A DNA stretch of 64,000 nucleotides, taken from positions 4,526,001-4,590,000 of the forward strand of contig NZ_CP011131.1 in the NCBI RefSeq assembly GCF_001442805.1, given 5' to 3'. Both the position numbers and the translations under genes were made by a program. Below are positions 50,684 to 61,312 of the stretch, in pieces. Origin of the DNA: Lysobacter gummosus. GTDB lineage: Bacteria > Pseudomonadota > Gammaproteobacteria > Xanthomonadales > Xanthomonadaceae. Numbering within the stretch: the first letter of the stretch is position 1; the number at the start of each line of letters is the position of its first letter. The notes beneath the pieces were generated by a model. It was given only the letters and a program-made list of their open reading frames with translations, had not been told where the DNA came from and made no database searches.

Positions 50684-52203
50684 GGCCGCTCCTCCCCGCC
50701 CAGGGCCGGTGGCACATGCGCGCCCTTGCGCGGCTCACGGCTTTCCAGCGCGGCCTGTGCGATCAAGGTGTCGTCGAACGGATGGCGCACGCCGTGGATT
50801 TCCTGATAAGGCTCGTGGCCCTTGCCGGCCACCAGCACGATGTCGTCGGGGCCGGCCTCACCGATCGCGTACTCGATCGCGGCGCGGCGATCGCGCAGCA
50901 CGACCGCGCGCTGCGGATCGCGGAAGCCTTCGAGAATGTCCGCGACGATGGCGTCGCCGTCTTCGCCGCGCGGGTTGTCGTCGGTGACGATCGCCAGATC
51001 GGCGTCGTGTTCGGCGATCGCCGCCATCTGCGGGCGCTTGCCGCGGTCGCGCTCGCCGCCGCAGCCGAACACGCAGATCAGGCGCGCGTTGGCGTGCGCG
51101 CGCAGCGAGGCCAGGGCCTGCTCCAGCGCATCGGGCGTGTGCGCGTAGTCGATCACCACCAGCGGCAGCACACCGTCGCCGCCGAGGCGGTTCATGCGGC
51201 CGTGAATGGGTTCGAGCTGCGACAGGGTCTGCGCGATCTGCGCCGGCGCTTGGTCCAGCGCGTACAGCGCGCCGGCCACCGCCAGCAGATTGTCGACGTT
51301 GAAGCGGCCGAGCAGCTTGGAGGCGACCGGATGCGATTTGCCGGCGACGACCAGATCGAAACCGATGCCGCGGCCGTCGAAGCTCAACGCCTGCGCGCGC
51401 ATCGTGGCGCCGTCGCGGCCGCGCGAGCTCAGGCCGATCGCGCGCACGCTCTTGGGCAGCTGCGCGATCAGTTCGCGGCCGAACTCGTCGTCCAGGTTGA
51501 TCGCCGCCGCCTTCAGTTCCGACCACGCGAACAAGCGCGCCTTGGCCGCGCCGTAGCTGGCCATGTCGCCGTGGTAGTCGAGATGATCGCGGGTGAGATT
51601 GGTGAACACGCCGACGTCGAAATGCACGCCGGCCACGCGTCCCTGGTCGAGCGCGTGCGAGCTGACTTCCATCGCCACCGCCTGCGCGCCGGCCTCGTGC
51701 ATGTCGGCCAGCAACTCGTGCAGCTGCAGCACCAGCGGCGTGGTGAAACCGGTCGGGACGATCTCGCCGTACAAACCGGCGCCGAGCGTGCCGACGGTAC
51801 CGCAGCGGATGCCGCTCAAGGCCCAGGCCTGCGCGATCAACTGCACGGTCGAGGTCTTGCCGTTGGTGCCGGTCACGCCGACCACGGTCATCGCTTCGGT
51901 GGCGCGGCCATGGAACTGGTCGCCCATCGCGCCCAGGCGCGAACGCAGCCCGGGCACCGCGATCGCATCGTCCGGCGCGGGAATGTCCTCGGGCGCGGGC
52001 GGCTCGAACAGGATCGCGACCGCGCCCTGCGCGCGCGCCTGTTCGACGAACTTGAGCCCGTGCGCGCCGAAGCCGGCGATCGCCACGAAGGCATTGCCCG
52101 GACGCACCGCGCGGCTGTCCATCACCAGACCCGTGATGCGCAGATCGCCGGGGATGCCGGCGATGTCGGGCAACAGTTCGGCCAGGGCCATGAGGCGGCT
52201 CAT
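50680..52203 (-). CDS. murE: UDP-MurNAc-L-Ala-D-Glu--meso-diaminopimelate ligase MurE
   Basis: 507 residues. ATP site [20 protein letters not shown]; the DNPRGED motif near 415 is the meso-diaminopimelate-specific signature, so the wall is the A1-gamma type. [16 protein letters not shown] and [15 protein letters not shown] are also typical. It overlaps ftsI and murF by four bases each. Confidence 0.97.
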   Translation of the reverse strand: MSRLMALAELLPDIAGIPGDLRITGLVMDSRAVRPGNAFVAIAGFGAHGLKFVEQARAQGAVAILFEPPAPEDIPAPDDAIAVPGLRSRLGAMGDQFHGRATEAMTVVGVTGTNGKTSTVQLIAQAWALSGIRCGTVGTLGAGLYGEIVPTGFTTPLVLQLHELLADMHEAGAQAVAMEVSSHALDQGRVAGVHFDVGVFTNLTRDHLDYHGDMASYGAAKARLFAWSELKAAAINLDDEFGRELIAQLPKSVRAIGLSSRGRDGATMRAQALSFDGRGIGFDLVVAGKSHPVASKLLGRFNVDNLLAVAGALYALDQAPAQIAQTLSQLEPIHGRMNRLGGDGVLPLVVIDYAHTPDALEQALASLRAHANARLICVFGCGGERDRGKRPQMAAIAEHDADLAIVTDDNPRGEDGDAIVADILEGFRDPQRAVVLRDRRAAIEYAIGEAGPDDIVLVAGKGHEPYQEIHGVRHPFDDTLIAQAALESREPRKGAHVPPALGGEERP

Positions 52204-54212
52204 CGAGCGCCTCCATGGGCCGCGGCCTGCGCGACGCTGCTGGCGGCGATGGGCGGCGGCGAAGCGACCGCATGGGTCGCCGTCGCCGCGGCCGGAACCA
52301 CCGGGCCGGTCGGCTTGCCGCCACTCTGCTTGAGCCGCTTGGCCTCGGCCGCGGCCTGCACCGCCAGCCAGGTTTCGATATCGTCCGGCGCCACGTCCAT
52401 CAGGCGCAGCGCGCCGTCCATGACGTTGCGGAATACCGGGCCGGACACCGAACCGCCGTAGTAACCGCGCTTGGTCGGATCGGGCTCGCTGACCACCACC
52501 ACCATCGAAAAGCGCGGCTTCTCCACCGGCACGACGCCGGCGAACAGCGACACGTACTTCCTCGAATAACCGCCGGTGGCGCTGAACTTGCGCGTGGTGC
52601 CGGTCTTGCCGGCGACGTGATAGCCCAGGATCGCGGCCTGCTTGGCGGTGCCGCCCGGCTCGGTCACGGTCTGCATCATGCGCATGATTTCGCCGGCCAC
52701 GACCGGGTCGAGCACCTGGTGCGCTTCGTTGGGCTGGCCCTTGACGAAGGTCGGCTGGATCATCTTGCCGCCGTTGGCCATCGCCGCGTAGGCGATCGCG
52801 ATCTGCAGCGGCGTGGCCGACAGGCCGTAGCCGTAGGCCATGGTCGCCTTGGTCGTGCCGCTCCAGCGCTGCGGCGGCGCGAGCAGGCCCGAGGATTCTC
52901 CCGGGAAGCCGCTGCCCGGCTTGCTGCCGTAACCGAAGTTGCGGATGAACTTATAGAAGTAGTCGTTCGGCAACGGCAGCGCCAGTTTGGCCGCGCCGAT
53001 GTTCGAGCTCTTGGTGATCACGCCGGTGACGGTCAACACGCCGTTGTTGTGCGTGTCGGTGATGCGGTAGCGGCCGTTGGGCATCCAGCCCGGCGAAGTG
53101 TTCACCAGGGTGGTCGGCTTGACGGTGCCGGCGTTGAGCGCGGCGGCGACGGTGATCGGCTTCATCGTCGAACCCGGCTCGACCACGTCGGTGATCGCGC
53201 GGTTGCGATGGGTGTCGCGATTGCCGGCACCGAGCAGGTTCGGGTTGTAGGTCGGCAGATTGGCCATCGCCAGCACTTCGCCGGTCTCGATGTCCAGGAC
53301 CACGGCCGAGGCGCTGCTGGCGCCGGTGTCGATCAGGGCGCGGCGCAGTTCGCGATAGGTCAGGTACTGGATGCGCCGATCCAGGGTCAGGGTAATGTCC
53401 TTGCCCGGCTCGGCCGACTGCACCAGATCGACGTTCTCCACGATGCGGCCGGCGCCGTCGCGGATCACCCGCTTGGTGCCGGGCTTGCCGCGCAGCTCGT
53501 GGTCGAACGCCAGCTCCAGACCTTCCTGGCCGCGGTCGTCGATGTTGGTGAAGCCCAGCACGTGCGCCATCGCTTCGCCCTGCGGGTAGAAGCGGCGGAA
53601 CTCGCGCTGCGAGAACACTCCGGGAATCTTGTGCGCCAGGATCTTGCGCGCCTCGTCCGGATTGATCCGGCGCTTGAGGTACATGAATTCCTTGCCCGAA
53701 CGCTGCGACAGCTTGCGGGTCAGTTCGTCCGGCGCCACGCCCAGGGCCTTGGCCAGCTCCGGCAGGCGCTCGGGGCTCTTGGCCAGTTCCTTCGGGTTGC
53801 CCCAGATCGATTCCACCGGCGTGGACACCGCCAGCGGCTCGCCGTTGCGGTCGGTGATCATGCCGCGCGAGGTCGGAATCGGAATCTCGCGCAGCGAACG
53901 CGCGTCGCCCTGCTGGCGATAGAAATCGTTGCTGATCACCTGCAGATCCAGCGCGCGGCCCAGCAGCGCCAGCGAGCACAGCCCCAGCGCGCCGCCGACC
54001 AGGATCAGGCGGTTGCGCAGATTGAACTGGGCGTTGCGGTTGCGCGGCTTGTTGCCGGCCGCGCGCGCGCGCTCCTCGCGCAGGCGCGAGAAACCTTCGC
54101 CGAGGTTTTCGACCAGCCGGTCCAGGCCGCCGCCGCGATTGCCGCGCTCGCCCAACACGCGGTCGAGCGGACCGCTGCGGCCGGGGCGCTTGTTGTTCTT
54201 GCGCGCGCTCAT
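52200..54212 (-). CDS. ftsI: Penicillin-binding protein 3 (FtsI), septal transpeptidase
   Basis: 670 residues, longer than E. coli FtsI because of an extended basic N-terminus ([14 protein letters not shown]...) and an Ala/Pro-rich C-terminal tail. One membrane helix near residues 70-90 ([20 protein letters not shown]), a pedestal domain, and a transpeptidase domain with [11 protein letters not shown] (SxxK), [12 protein letters not shown] (SxN) and [10 protein letters not shown] (KTG). It is the target of beta-lactams and partner of FtsW. Confidence 0.97.
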   Translation of the reverse strand: MSARKNNKRPGRSGPLDRVLGERGNRGGGLDRLVENLGEGFSRLREERARAAGNKPRNRNAQFNLRNRLILVGGALGLCSLALLGRALDLQVISNDFYRQQGDARSLREIPIPTSRGMITDRNGEPLAVSTPVESIWGNPKELAKSPERLPELAKALGVAPDELTRKLSQRSGKEFMYLKRRINPDEARKILAHKIPGVFSQREFRRFYPQGEAMAHVLGFTNIDDRGQEGLELAFDHELRGKPGTKRVIRDGAGRIVENVDLVQSAEPGKDITLTLDRRIQYLTYRELRRALIDTGASSASAVVLDIETGEVLAMANLPTYNPNLLGAGNRDTHRNRAITDVVEPGSTMKPITVAAALNAGTVKPTTLVNTSPGWMPNGRYRITDTHNNGVLTVTGVITKSSNIGAAKLALPLPNDYFYKFIRNFGYGSKPGSGFPGESSGLLAPPQRWSGTTKATMAYGYGLSATPLQIAIAYAAMANGGKMIQPTFVKGQPNEAHQVLDPVVAGEIMRMMQTVTEPGGTAKQAAILGYHVAGKTGTTRKFSATGGYSRKYVSLFAGVVPVEKPRFSMVVVVSEPDPTKRGYYGGSVSGPVFRNVMDGALRLMDVAPDDIETWLAVQAAAEAKRLKQSGGKPTGPVVPAAATATHAVASPPPIAASSVAQAAAHGGAR

Positions 54213-54472
54213 GGCCGGATCACCACGGTTTCGGCGCCTTCGGGAAATTTCATCCCGATGCGCTCGCGCGCGACCTGGTCGATGCGGTTGCTTTCCGCCC
54301 AGGTGGCCTGCTCCAGCTGCAGCCGGCCGAATTCGATATTGAGCTCGTCGCGCTCGCGCTGCAGCTTGTTGAGCTGCACGAACAGCTGGCGATGCTCGTG
54401 GCGCGCAAACACCACCAACAACGCGGACACCACATTGGCGACGATCAGCAGGGCCAGCAGCAGGCGCATCAC
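54209..54472 (-). CDS. ftsL: Cell division protein FtsL
   Basis: 87 residues, one membrane helix ([20 protein letters not shown]) followed by a coiled coil ([34 protein letters not shown] split into heptads) and [13 protein letters not shown]. It forms the FtsQLB complex. It overlaps rsmH and ftsI by four bases each, the standard position. Confidence 0.94.
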   Translation of the reverse strand: MMRLLLALLIVANVVSALLVVFARHEHRQLFVQLNKLQRERDELNIEFGRLQLEQATWAESNRIDQVARERIGMKFPEGAETVVIRP

Positions 54473-55527
54473 TTGGCGCCTCCTGCCGGAGTCGCCGGGA
54501 TTGGGGATTGGGGATTGGGGATTGGGTCGAGCGCGCCGGAATCGACCTGGGCTTCAGCGAATCCCGAATCCCGACTCCCGAATCCCAGCTTCTCGGCCAC
54601 CCGCAACACCGCGCTGCGCGCGCGCGGGTTGTCGGCGGTTTCCTCCCACTCGGCCTTCTGCGCGCCGCCGATGGCGAGCAGGGTCGGGGTGAAGTCGATC
54701 TCCACCGGCATTCGGCGGTTGGCCGGCGGCGCCTTGGAGTGACGCAGGATGAACTGCTTGACGATGCGGTCTTCCAGCGAATGGAAGCTGATCACCGCCA
54801 GCCGGCCGCCGGGCTTGAGCCGCGCCAGCGCCGCGTCCAGGCCGAGTTCCAGATCGGCCAGCTCGCGGTTGATGAAGATGCGGATGGCCTGGAAGCTGCG
54901 CGTGGCCGGGTGGATCTTCTGGTCGCCGCGCGGCATGACCGAGGCGATCAGGTCGGCGAGCTGGGCGGTGCGGGTCAACGGCTGCCCGTCGCGACGCGCC
55001 ACGATGGTGCGCGCGATCTTGCGGCTCTGCCGTTCCTCGCCATACGTCCACAACACGTCCGCGATCTCCTTCTCGCCCGCCTTGGCCAACCATTCCGCCG
55101 CGCTCAGCCCGTTGTCCGGGTCCATGCGCATGTCCAGCGGGCCGTCCTTGCCGAAACTGAAACCGCGCGCGGCCACGTCCAGCTGCGGCGAGGACACGCC
55201 CAGGTCGAGCAGCACGCCGTCCAGACCGGCCGCGGTCGCGTCCCACTGGGCCAGGTCGGCGAAGCTGCCGCGATAGATGGACACGCGCGGATCGGCGCCG
55301 AACTCGCTTTCGGCCACGGCGATCGCTTCGGGGTCCTTGTCCATCACCAGTAGCCGGCCTCCGGCCTGCAATTGCGAAAGCACGCCGCGGGCATGCCCGC
55401 CGCGTCCGAACGTGCCGTCCAGATAGGCTCCGTTCCCGTGCACCCGCAGGCCTTCAAGCACCTGCCGGTACATCACGGGAAGGTGGCCGGATCGCGCGTG
55501 CGTGCGTTCCATGCCACCGCCCGTCAT
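54469..55527 (-). CDS. rsmH: 16S rRNA (cytosine-1402-N4)-methyltransferase RsmH
   Basis: 352 residues from the ATG at 55527, which overlaps the mraZ stop (ATGA); the internal ATG at 55512 ([10 protein letters not shown]) is an alternative. SAM site [34 protein letters not shown], and the C-terminal [12 protein letters not shown] and [16 protein letters not shown] end the normal protein. About 35 extra residues ([16 protein letters not shown]...[10 protein letters not shown]) follow, encoded by an inverted-repeat element. It methylates C1402 of 16S rRNA. Confidence 0.96.
   Translation of the reverse strand: MTGGGMERTHARSGHLPVMYRQVLEGLRVHGNGAYLDGTFGRGGHARGVLSQLQAGGRLLVMDKDPEAIAVAESEFGADPRVSIYRGSFADLAQWDATAAGLDGVLLDLGVSSPQLDVAARGFSFGKDGPLDMRMDPDNGLSAAEWLAKAGEKEIADVLWTYGEERQSRKIARTIVARRDGQPLTRTAQLADLIASVMPRGDQKIHPATRSFQAIRIFINRELADLELGLDAALARLKPGGRLAVISFHSLEDRIVKQFILRHSKAPPANRRMPVEIDFTPTLLAIGGAQKAEWEETADNPRARSAVLRVAEKLGFGSRDSGFAEAQVDSGALDPIPNPQSPIPATPAGGAK
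54496..54590. repeat. GGGATTCGGGATT inverted-repeat element, copy D (inside the rsmH 3' end)
   Basis: Left arm CCGGGATTGGGGATTGGGGA plus TTGGGGATTGGG, right arm CGAATCCCGAATCCCGACTC plus CCGAATCCCAG. It is read through in-frame as the RsmH C-terminal extension, without breaking the downstream ftsL overlap. Confidence 0.75.
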
Positions 55528-55970
55528 AGCTGCAAGTCGAGCAGTTCGTCGCTCAGATCGTCGTCGGTGATGGTCTGACGGATCTGCGCGTGGTGCGCCT
55601 GCTCGCTCCAAAGTTCGAATTTGTCGCCCATGCCCAGCAATACGGCCTTCTTCTCGATGCCGACCGCGGCGCGGTGGCTGGCCGGGACGGTGATGCGGCC
55701 GTTGCCGTCGAGTTCGACGAACGCGGCCGCGCCGACCAGCTTGAGCTGCATGTTGCGATTGACCTGCTTGACCTTGGGCAGCTTGTTGACCTGGTCGCGA
55801 ACGCGTTCCCAGATCGACAGCGGATACAGATAGAGAGAGCCCGACTCGAAGGGGTTGTAGGTGATGACCAGGCGGTTGTCGCACTCGCGCGCGACGAGGT
55901 CACGGTAAGCGGTGGGCACCGCCAGCCGGCCCTTGTCGTCGATCGTGATGGCGGTTTCGCCTTGGAACAT
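55524..55970 (-). CDS. mraZ: Transcriptional regulator MraZ
   Basis: 148 residues with two AbrB-like half-domains: [20 protein letters not shown] and [20 protein letters not shown], each with the DxxGRx[LI]xVP signature. MraZ is the first gene of the division/cell-wall cluster and represses its own promoter by binding TGGGN direct repeats. Candidate repeats lie upstream at 56044-56063. Confidence 0.96.
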   Translation of the reverse strand: MFQGETAITIDDKGRLAVPTAYRDLVARECDNRLVITYNPFESGSLYLYPLSIWERVRDQVNKLPKVKQVNRNMQLKLVGAAAFVELDGNGRITVPASHRAAVGIEKKAVLLGMGDKFELWSEQAHHAQIRQTITDDDLSDELLDLQL

Positions 55971-56040
55971 TGCGCACCTTTGCGGCTCCCGTCTCTACCG
56001 GACGGGTCACCTCAGTTCTTTCGCCCGGCTGGGCGATTGG

Positions 56041-56110
56041 CCTCCGAAAACCACTAAAACCCAGGTTTTCCCTCGGATGTCCACATTAGCAGGGCCCACA
56101 GGGTTGTCAA
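56041..56110 (-). promoter_or_regulatory. dcw cluster promoter with candidate MraZ boxes
   Basis: On the minus strand TTGACA (56110-56105) and TAATGT (56088-56083) are 16 bases apart. Downstream, TGGGT-TTTAG-TGGTT-TTCGG-AGGCC (56063-56041) places TGGG-like blocks at 10-base intervals, the layout of MraZ operators in E. coli, although only the first is a perfect TGGGN. Confidence 0.6.
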
Positions 56111-56447
56111 CAACTTTCCTGGCCAAATTTCGCTAGGCGCATCAATGGCTTGCAGCGAACTTCAGAGTCTTATTCAAGACTTATCCACTACCCTTTGTTT
56201 CGTCTCATGTTTTGAGACTCTGAACGTCACAAAGTGACCCTTGAGCGAACTCCGTCACAGTTGCGTGGACCTGCCGCGGCCATGTTGCTGCGCAGCAAAA
56301 GGCGAAGATCGGCGCAGAAGATCGGATTTGCCGGCGTGATCGCTGGCAGCTATCGACATCGACACAATGCGGCGGCCGCGCCATCCGACATCGGGTTCAC
56401 GCAGCAGGGCCTAGCGTGGCCGGCACCGTTTCCCGGAGTTCCGCCCC
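56111..56447. other. Divergent spacer upstream of mraZ and the SnoaL-like lipoprotein
   Basis: No gene. It is A+T-richer than its flanks and full of short inverted repeats: AGTCTT-ATTC-AAGACT (56166-56181), GTCTCA-TGTTT-TGAGAC (56202-56218) and GTCAC-AAA-GTGAC (56226-56238). TTATCCACT at 56181-56189 matches a DnaA box at eight of nine positions. Promoters of both flanking genes must lie here or next to it. Confidence 0.5.
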
Positions 56448-57029
56448 ATGCCCACCCCGCCCCTGCGCGCCGGCCTGCTGGCCCTGTCCCTGGCCGCCTT
56501 GTTCGCAGCCGGCTGCAGCCGCGCCGCGCCCGACCGCGCGCCCCTGACCGCCGCGGCCGCCGACGCGACCATCCTCAAGCGGATGCAGGCCGAACAGGCC
56601 CAGCAGGACCGCAACCTGCAGACCTTCGACGAGCTCGATTTCGTCCACTACAGCAACCAGCAGTGGAACGATTTCCATAAGAGCCACGCGCAGAACATCC
56701 TCGTGCACTACCCCGACGGCCGCATCACCACCGGCCTGGACGCGCACATCGCCGAACTCAAGCCGCTGTTCGCCTTCGCCCCCGACACCAAGATCAAGGT
56801 CCACCCGATCAAGATCGCCCAGGGCAACCTGACCGCGGTAACCGGAGTGATGGAGGGCACCTTCAGCCAGCCGATGGCGCTGGGCGACGGCAAGACCCTG
56901 GCCCCGACCCAGAAGCGCTTCAAGCTGGACATGGCCACGATCGGCCGGTGGGAAAAAGGGGTAATGGTCGAAGAGTGGCTGTTCTGGGACAACCAGGCTT
57001 TCATGAAGCAGATCGGCGCGGCGCAGTAA
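56448..57029 (+). CDS. Lipoprotein with a SnoaL/ester-cyclase-like (NTF2) domain
   Basis: 193 residues. Signal peptide ending in the lipobox LFAAGC (Cys near 23), then an NTF2-like fold: MQAEQAQQDRNLQTFDELDF, HKSHAQNILVHYPDGRITTGLDAH, VMEGTFSQPMALGDGKTLAP, and KGVMVEEWLFWDNQAFMKQIG. The WxxF/DN(Q)AFMxQIG ending is common in SnoaL-like ester cyclases. Substrate unknown; exported and lipid-anchored. It is monocistronic. Confidence 0.75.
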   Translation: MPTPPLRAGLLALSLAALFAAGCSRAAPDRAPLTAAAADATILKRMQAEQAQQDRNLQTFDELDFVHYSNQQWNDFHKSHAQNILVHYPDGRITTGLDAHIAELKPLFAFAPDTKIKVHPIKIAQGNLTAVTGVMEGTFSQPMALGDGKTLAPTQKRFKLDMATIGRWEKGVMVEEWLFWDNQAFMKQIGAAQ

Positions 57030-57065
57030 CGGCGCATAACGCCGGATCGAGCCAACAACGCCGAC

Positions 57066-57292
57066 CGAGCCCTTCTCCCGCGAGCGGGGGAAGGTGGCCC
57101 GAAGAGCCTGCCCCCGCAAAGGCGGGGGGCCGGATGAGGGCCAGCCGCCGCGGCTTACGCAGACGCATGAGCCTCGCGCGCCCTCACCCAACCCACCCCA
57201 GCCCAAACGCGTAGCGTTTGGGCGTTCGCGGACGCGCGAGCCGATGGCTCGCAAGCGGCGCCCACTCACCCCGCAAGCGGGAGAGGGCTTCA
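57066..57292. repeat. CCCTTCTCCCGC...GCGGGAGAGGGC inverted-repeat region
   Basis: The segment starts GCCCTTCTCCCGCGAGCGGG and ends CCCGCAAGCGGGAGAGGGCT, with GGATGAGGGC and GCCCTCACCCAAC as inner arms. It holds smaller hairpins such as CCCAAACGCG-TAG-CGTTTGGG. This is a known style of dispersed intergenic element in Xanthomonadaceae. The rest of 57030-57456 also has no gene; AAGTTTGC-AAA-GCAAACTT at 57409-57427 is another hairpin. Confidence 0.6.
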
Positions 57293-57456
57293 AGCAAAAG
57301 CGAATAACGAACGCCCAGCTCTCCGCGTCCCCATCAATACGAGAGCCCCGTTTAGTAAAGGGGGTGCCCCGAAGGGGCGGGGATTTGGAAGCACATAGCG
57401 GGGCCCGAAGTTTGCAAAGCAAACTTTGGGGCTTTTCGAAGGCGCAGCCAAGAAAA

Positions 57457-57820
<364 letters not shown>

Positions 57821-57916
57821 CGGCATTGTCGCACGCGCACGCGCTCAACCGCCGTCGCGCAGTTAAATTGGCGAATACCGCGCATCCCGCGCGCCGCGGC
57901 GAGGATCGGCCGGCCC

Positions 57917-58258
57917 ATGCAAAGCGACGACCCCGAAGACCACTATCCGCTGTACCCCCGCGGCATGCTCCGCCGCGCCGGCCTGCTCGACGCGCAAAGC
58001 CTCGCCGCGCGCCTGCCCGATTGGGCCGAGGAAGAACTGCAGGCCGCGTTCTGGCCGGCCTATGGCTCGATCCGCAGAACTGAAATCGACGGCGAGCGCT
58101 CCTTCAGCATCGACGGCGGCGAACGCACGCTTCAGGTCAACGGCCTGCCGATCTTCATCTCCGAAGACCGCTGGTCGTTCGATGTGGTGGCCGGGCCGAA
58201 ACTGCTGGATCAACTGGTCGCGGCGATGCGGCCCCTGCGCAAACCGCCGCCGGGCTGA
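57917..58258 (+). CDS. Uncharacterised 113-residue protein
   Basis: From the ATG at 57917: a small soluble protein with an acidic start (MQSDDPEDHYPLYPRG), a predicted helical segment (RLPDWAEEELQAAFWPAYG) and a beta-rich second half (GERSFSIDGGERTLQVNGLPIFISEDRWSFDV split in short strands). No known domain was recognised. It lies between rnpB and rsmI and is convergent with rsmI (10 bases apart). Codon use resembles the neighbours, so it is probably a real gene. Confidence 0.6.
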   Translation: MQSDDPEDHYPLYPRGMLRRAGLLDAQSLAARLPDWAEEELQAAFWPAYGSIRRTEIDGERSFSIDGGERTLQVNGLPIFISEDRWSFDVVAGPKLLDQLVAAMRPLRKPPPG

Positions 58259-58268
58259 TCGACGGCGC

Positions 58269-59096
58269 TTATTCGCCGCTGCCGTACAAAGCCTTGCGCG
58301 GCGCCCCGCTCAACTCCGCCGCCAGCTTCGCCGCGGTGGACGGCGGCAGATGCTCGCTGAGCTTGGCGTAGATACGCTTGCCCTCGATCACCTTGGCGTC
58401 GGCGTCGTCGCCGGCGCCCTCGACGATCACCACGAACTCGCCCTTGCGCTGATTGGGATCGGCCTTCACCCGCGCCGCCAGTTCGACCAGCGGGCCGTCG
58501 AGCACGGTCTCGAACAGTTTCGTCAGCTCGCGCGCGATCACCGCCACGCGCTGTTCGCCGAACGCGGCCACCATGTCGTCCAGGGTTTCCTCGATGCGGT
58601 GCGCCGACTCGTAGAACAACAAGGTCTGCGGCTCGGCCGCCAGCCGGGTCAGGCGCTCGCGCCGGGCCGAGGTCTTGGCCGGCAGGAATCCTTCGAAACT
58701 GAACCGATCCGAGGCCAGGCCGGCGACGCTGAGCGCGGCGATCGCGGCGCAAGCGCCCGGCACGGGCGATACCCGGATGCCGGCCGCGCGCGCGGCGCGG
58801 ACCAGGCGATAGCCCGGATCGCTGACCAACGGCGTGCCCGCATCCGACACCAACGCCAGCGACTCGCCCGCCTGCAAACGCGCCACCAACTGCGCCGCCT
58901 GCTGTTCCTCGTTGTGCTGATGCAAGGCGAGCAACGGCCGTTCCAGGCCGAAATGCGACAGCAACTGGCGGGTATGGCGCGTGTCCTCGGCGCAGATCGC
59001 CGCCACGCTGCGCAAGGTTTCCAGCGCGCGCGGAGTGAGGTCGCCGAGATTGCCGATCGGGGTGGCGACGATATGTAAGGTGGCGGGAGTCTGCAT
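58269..59096 (-). CDS. rsmI: 16S rRNA (cytidine-1402-2'-O)-methyltransferase RsmI
   Basis: 275 residues from the ATG at 59096; an upstream in-frame ATG at 59141 would add 15 residues. TLHIVATPIGNLGDLTPRALE, ICAEDTRHTRQLL, LVSDAGTPLVSDPGYRLVRAA, and RELTKLFETVLDG are family hallmarks. It methylates the ribose of C1402, the same nucleotide modified by RsmH encoded 3 kb away. It is divergent from lpoA, as in E. coli (yraL|yraM). Confidence 0.96.
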   Translation of the reverse strand: MQTPATLHIVATPIGNLGDLTPRALETLRSVAAICAEDTRHTRQLLSHFGLERPLLALHQHNEEQQAAQLVARLQAGESLALVSDAGTPLVSDPGYRLVRAARAAGIRVSPVPGACAAIAALSVAGLASDRFSFEGFLPAKTSARRERLTRLAAEPQTLLFYESAHRIEETLDDMVAAFGEQRVAVIARELTKLFETVLDGPLVELAARVKADPNQRKGEFVVIVEGAGDDADAKVIEGKRIYAKLSEHLPPSTAAKLAAELSGAPRKALYGSGE

Positions 59097-59294
59097 CGTG
59101 CTCAACTGAATGAAATCGCTTAACCGGGCGGCGCCGGGCACGCAAGAACCGCACCGGCGCGCGCGCTGGATGCCGTACCCGCCGTCCAGCGCCGTACCTG
59201 AAGCCGGGGCGGCGCGAATGATTCACCGCTACCCAGGCCGGGTAGAATCCTAACCGGTCCCATAGGAACGCCGCTGCGCGGCGAATGCAAGCCG

Positions 59295-60686
59295 ATGACT
59301 TATAAGAAAAACCGGCCCGCTTTGACATGGATGTTCAGTGCTTTGGCGGCGACCGCGCTGTTGGGCGGCTGCGCCAGCGTGGAAACCCGGCCCACCGCCG
59401 CGGTCAGCGCGTCCAATCCGATCGTGGCCCAGGCCGGCCATCTGGCCGGCAAACACGCCGGCCTGACCGGTGCCGAGCGCGCCGCGAACGAACAACAGAT
59501 CGATCGCCTGCTGACCCAGCTCGACGACGCCACCTTGAGCCGCGAAGCCAACGCGCTGCCGCCCGGCGATCCGCTGTACAACTTCGTCGGCCGCGCGCTG
59601 ATGAAGCGCGGACTGCCGCTGCCGCGTCCGTTCGACCGCAGCTCTGACTGGAGTTTCAACGCCGGCCAGCGCCCGCCCGCGGAAGCCGACGGCTACCGCC
59701 CGCCGATGAAACTGGCGGTGCTGCTGCCTTCCAGCGGCCCGAGCATGATCGCCGGCGCGTCGGTGCGCGACGGTTTGAACGCCGCCTACTACGGCGAAAC
59801 CCGGCGCCGTCCGGAAATCCATTTCTACGACACCGGCAGCACCGGCGGCGGCACCCTGGCCGCCTACGACAAGGCCGTGGCCGACGGCAACGACTTCGTC
59901 ATCGGCCCGCTCGGCCGCGATGAAGTCAGCGCCCTGTTCGCCAAAGGCGCCTTGCCGGTGCCGGTGCTCGCGCTCAATCGCGGCAACGTGGCGCCGCCCA
60001 GCGGCAACGTCAGTTTCTCGCTGACTCCGGAAGACGAAGGCCTGGCCGCGGCCGACTACCTGCTCGAACGCAAGGTCAAGCGCGTGCTCGCCATCGACGG
60101 CGGCGACGACGGCCAGCGCCGCGCCATCGCCGCGCTGAAGGAACGCCTGGCCGGCGGCGGCGCCGTGGTCACCGACAGCGTCAGCGAAGGCACCGCCGAC
60201 CTGGGCCCGTTCGTGGCCAAGGAAGGCGGCGTCGATGCGGTGTTCCTCGCGGTCAAGGGCAGCTCGGCGCGCAATCTGGTGCCCAAGCTGGCGATGGTCG
60301 GCTTGTCCGACAAGCCGCGCGTGGCGACCTCGCAAGTGCTGCAGGGCACCGGCAAGCCGGAGCAGGACCGCGTCCTGGACGGCATCGCCTTCCCCTCGGA
60401 AACCTGGACCACCGGCGGCATCCGCGGCCTGTCGCCGGCGGTCGGCGTCGCCCAGACGCTGCCGACCGCGCGTGGCCCCGGCGGCGCGCGCCTGTTCGCC
60501 TTCGGCTACGACGCCTGGCAGCTCAGCGCCTATCTCGAACGTCTGGCTTCGCGTCCGGATGCCTACATCGCCGGCGCGACCGGCGTGCTGCGCATCGACG
60601 GCGGCGGCACCGTGCTGCGCACGCCGGCGTGGTCCACCTTCAGCAGCGGCGTCGCGGTGCCGCTGGCGGATGCCTCGCGCCGCTGA
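59295..60686 (+). CDS. lpoA: Penicillin-binding protein activator LpoA/LppC family lipoprotein
   Basis: 463 residues, shorter than E. coli LpoA because the N-terminal TPR domain is mostly missing. Lipobox LGGC near residue 26, then a periplasmic-binding-protein-like domain: [54 protein letters not shown], and [14 protein letters not shown]. In E. coli LpoA stimulates PBP1A from the outer membrane. Without its N-terminal domain the role could differ. It overlaps yraN by 17 bases. Confidence 0.85.
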   Translation: MTYKKNRPALTWMFSALAATALLGGCASVETRPTAAVSASNPIVAQAGHLAGKHAGLTGAERAANEQQIDRLLTQLDDATLSREANALPPGDPLYNFVGRALMKRGLPLPRPFDRSSDWSFNAGQRPPAEADGYRPPMKLAVLLPSSGPSMIAGASVRDGLNAAYYGETRRRPEIHFYDTGSTGGGTLAAYDKAVADGNDFVIGPLGRDEVSALFAKGALPVPVLALNRGNVAPPSGNVSFSLTPEDEGLAAADYLLERKVKRVLAIDGGDDGQRRAIAALKERLAGGGAVVTDSVSEGTADLGPFVAKEGGVDAVFLAVKGSSARNLVPKLAMVGLSDKPRVATSQVLQGTGKPEQDRVLDGIAFPSETWTTGGIRGLSPAVGVAQTLPTARGPGGARLFAFGYDAWQLSAYLERLASRPDAYIAGATGVLRIDGGGTVLRTPAWSTFSSGVAVPLADASRR

Positions 60687-61083
60687 TCCGGCGGCCGGTC
60701 CGGCGCGCACCGCGCCGGATCGTCGCGGCCGCGGCGCCGCGGTCGAAGCCGCGGCGCGCGCGCATCTGCTCGAACACGGCCTGCGCGCCGTCGCCGCCAA
60801 CGCCAACTACCGTTTCGGCGAGCTCGATCTGGTCGTGCTCGACGGCGGCACCGTGGTCTTCGTGGAAGTGCGTTACCGCCGCGACGATCGCTTCGGCGGC
60901 GGCGCGGCCTCGGTGGACGCGCGCAAACGCCGCAAGCTGGTGCTGGCCGCGCAGGCGTTCTTGCTCGCTCATCCGCGTTATGCCGACTGTCCGTGCCGCT
61001 TCGATGTGATCGAAGCCGATGGCGATCCGGCGCAGCCTCGCTTGAACTGGCTGCGCGATGCGTTTCGCGCCGACGATGTCTAG
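60670..61083 (+). CDS. yraN: UPF0102 (YraN-like) nuclease-fold protein
   Basis: 137 residues from the ATG at 60670, within the lpoA 3' end. [46 protein letters not shown] (endonuclease-fold E...D..E.K-type core) and [13 protein letters not shown] match the family. The biochemical role is not settled. The rsmI|lpoA-yraN arrangement is conserved. Confidence 0.88.
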   Translation: MPRAADPAAGPARTAPDRRGRGAAVEAAARAHLLEHGLRAVAANANYRFGELDLVVLDGGTVVFVEVRYRRDDRFGGGAASVDARKRRKLVLAAQAFLLAHPRYADCPCRFDVIEADGDPAQPRLNWLRDAFRADDV

Positions 61084-61312
61084 CGCTTTTGCTCTTGCGG
61101 CATTTGCTCTTGCGGCATTTGCTGTTGTGGGATTTGCTCTTGTGGGAGGGGCTTCAGCCCCGATGCTTTTCGATCAGGTCGCCAAACCTTTCCACGATCG
61201 CGCAATCTGATCGAAAAGCATCGGGACTGAGTCCCTCCCACAAAACACTTCGCCGTTGCACAGCGATTTGCCAGCAGCAACCGCCGGCCCGCGGCGATAC
61301 CATGAGCCCACT
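61084..61312. repeat. 15-base tandem repeats followed by a large inverted repeat
   Basis: Four tandem copies of a TTTGCTCTTGCGGCA-type 15-mer (61088-61148, the later copies reading GTTGTGGGA or CTTGTGGGA) run into an inverted pair: TGTGGGAGGGGCTTCAGCCC plus CGATGCTTTTCGATCAG (61140-61176) and its near-complement CTGATCGAAAAGCATCGGGA plus CTGAGTCCCTCCCACA (61209-61244). No gene is present. Confidence 0.75.

Noticed and set aside
57409..57427. AAGTTTGC-AAA-GCAAACTT hairpin as the rnpB terminator
   Set aside because: It lies about 30 bases downstream and on the minus strand is followed by CGGGCCCC rather than T; the TTTTCTT directly after helix P1 is a better end point.
61088..61148. Possible CRISPR array
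   Set aside because: The units are 15 bases, directly adjacent and without spacers, so this is a short tandem repeat.
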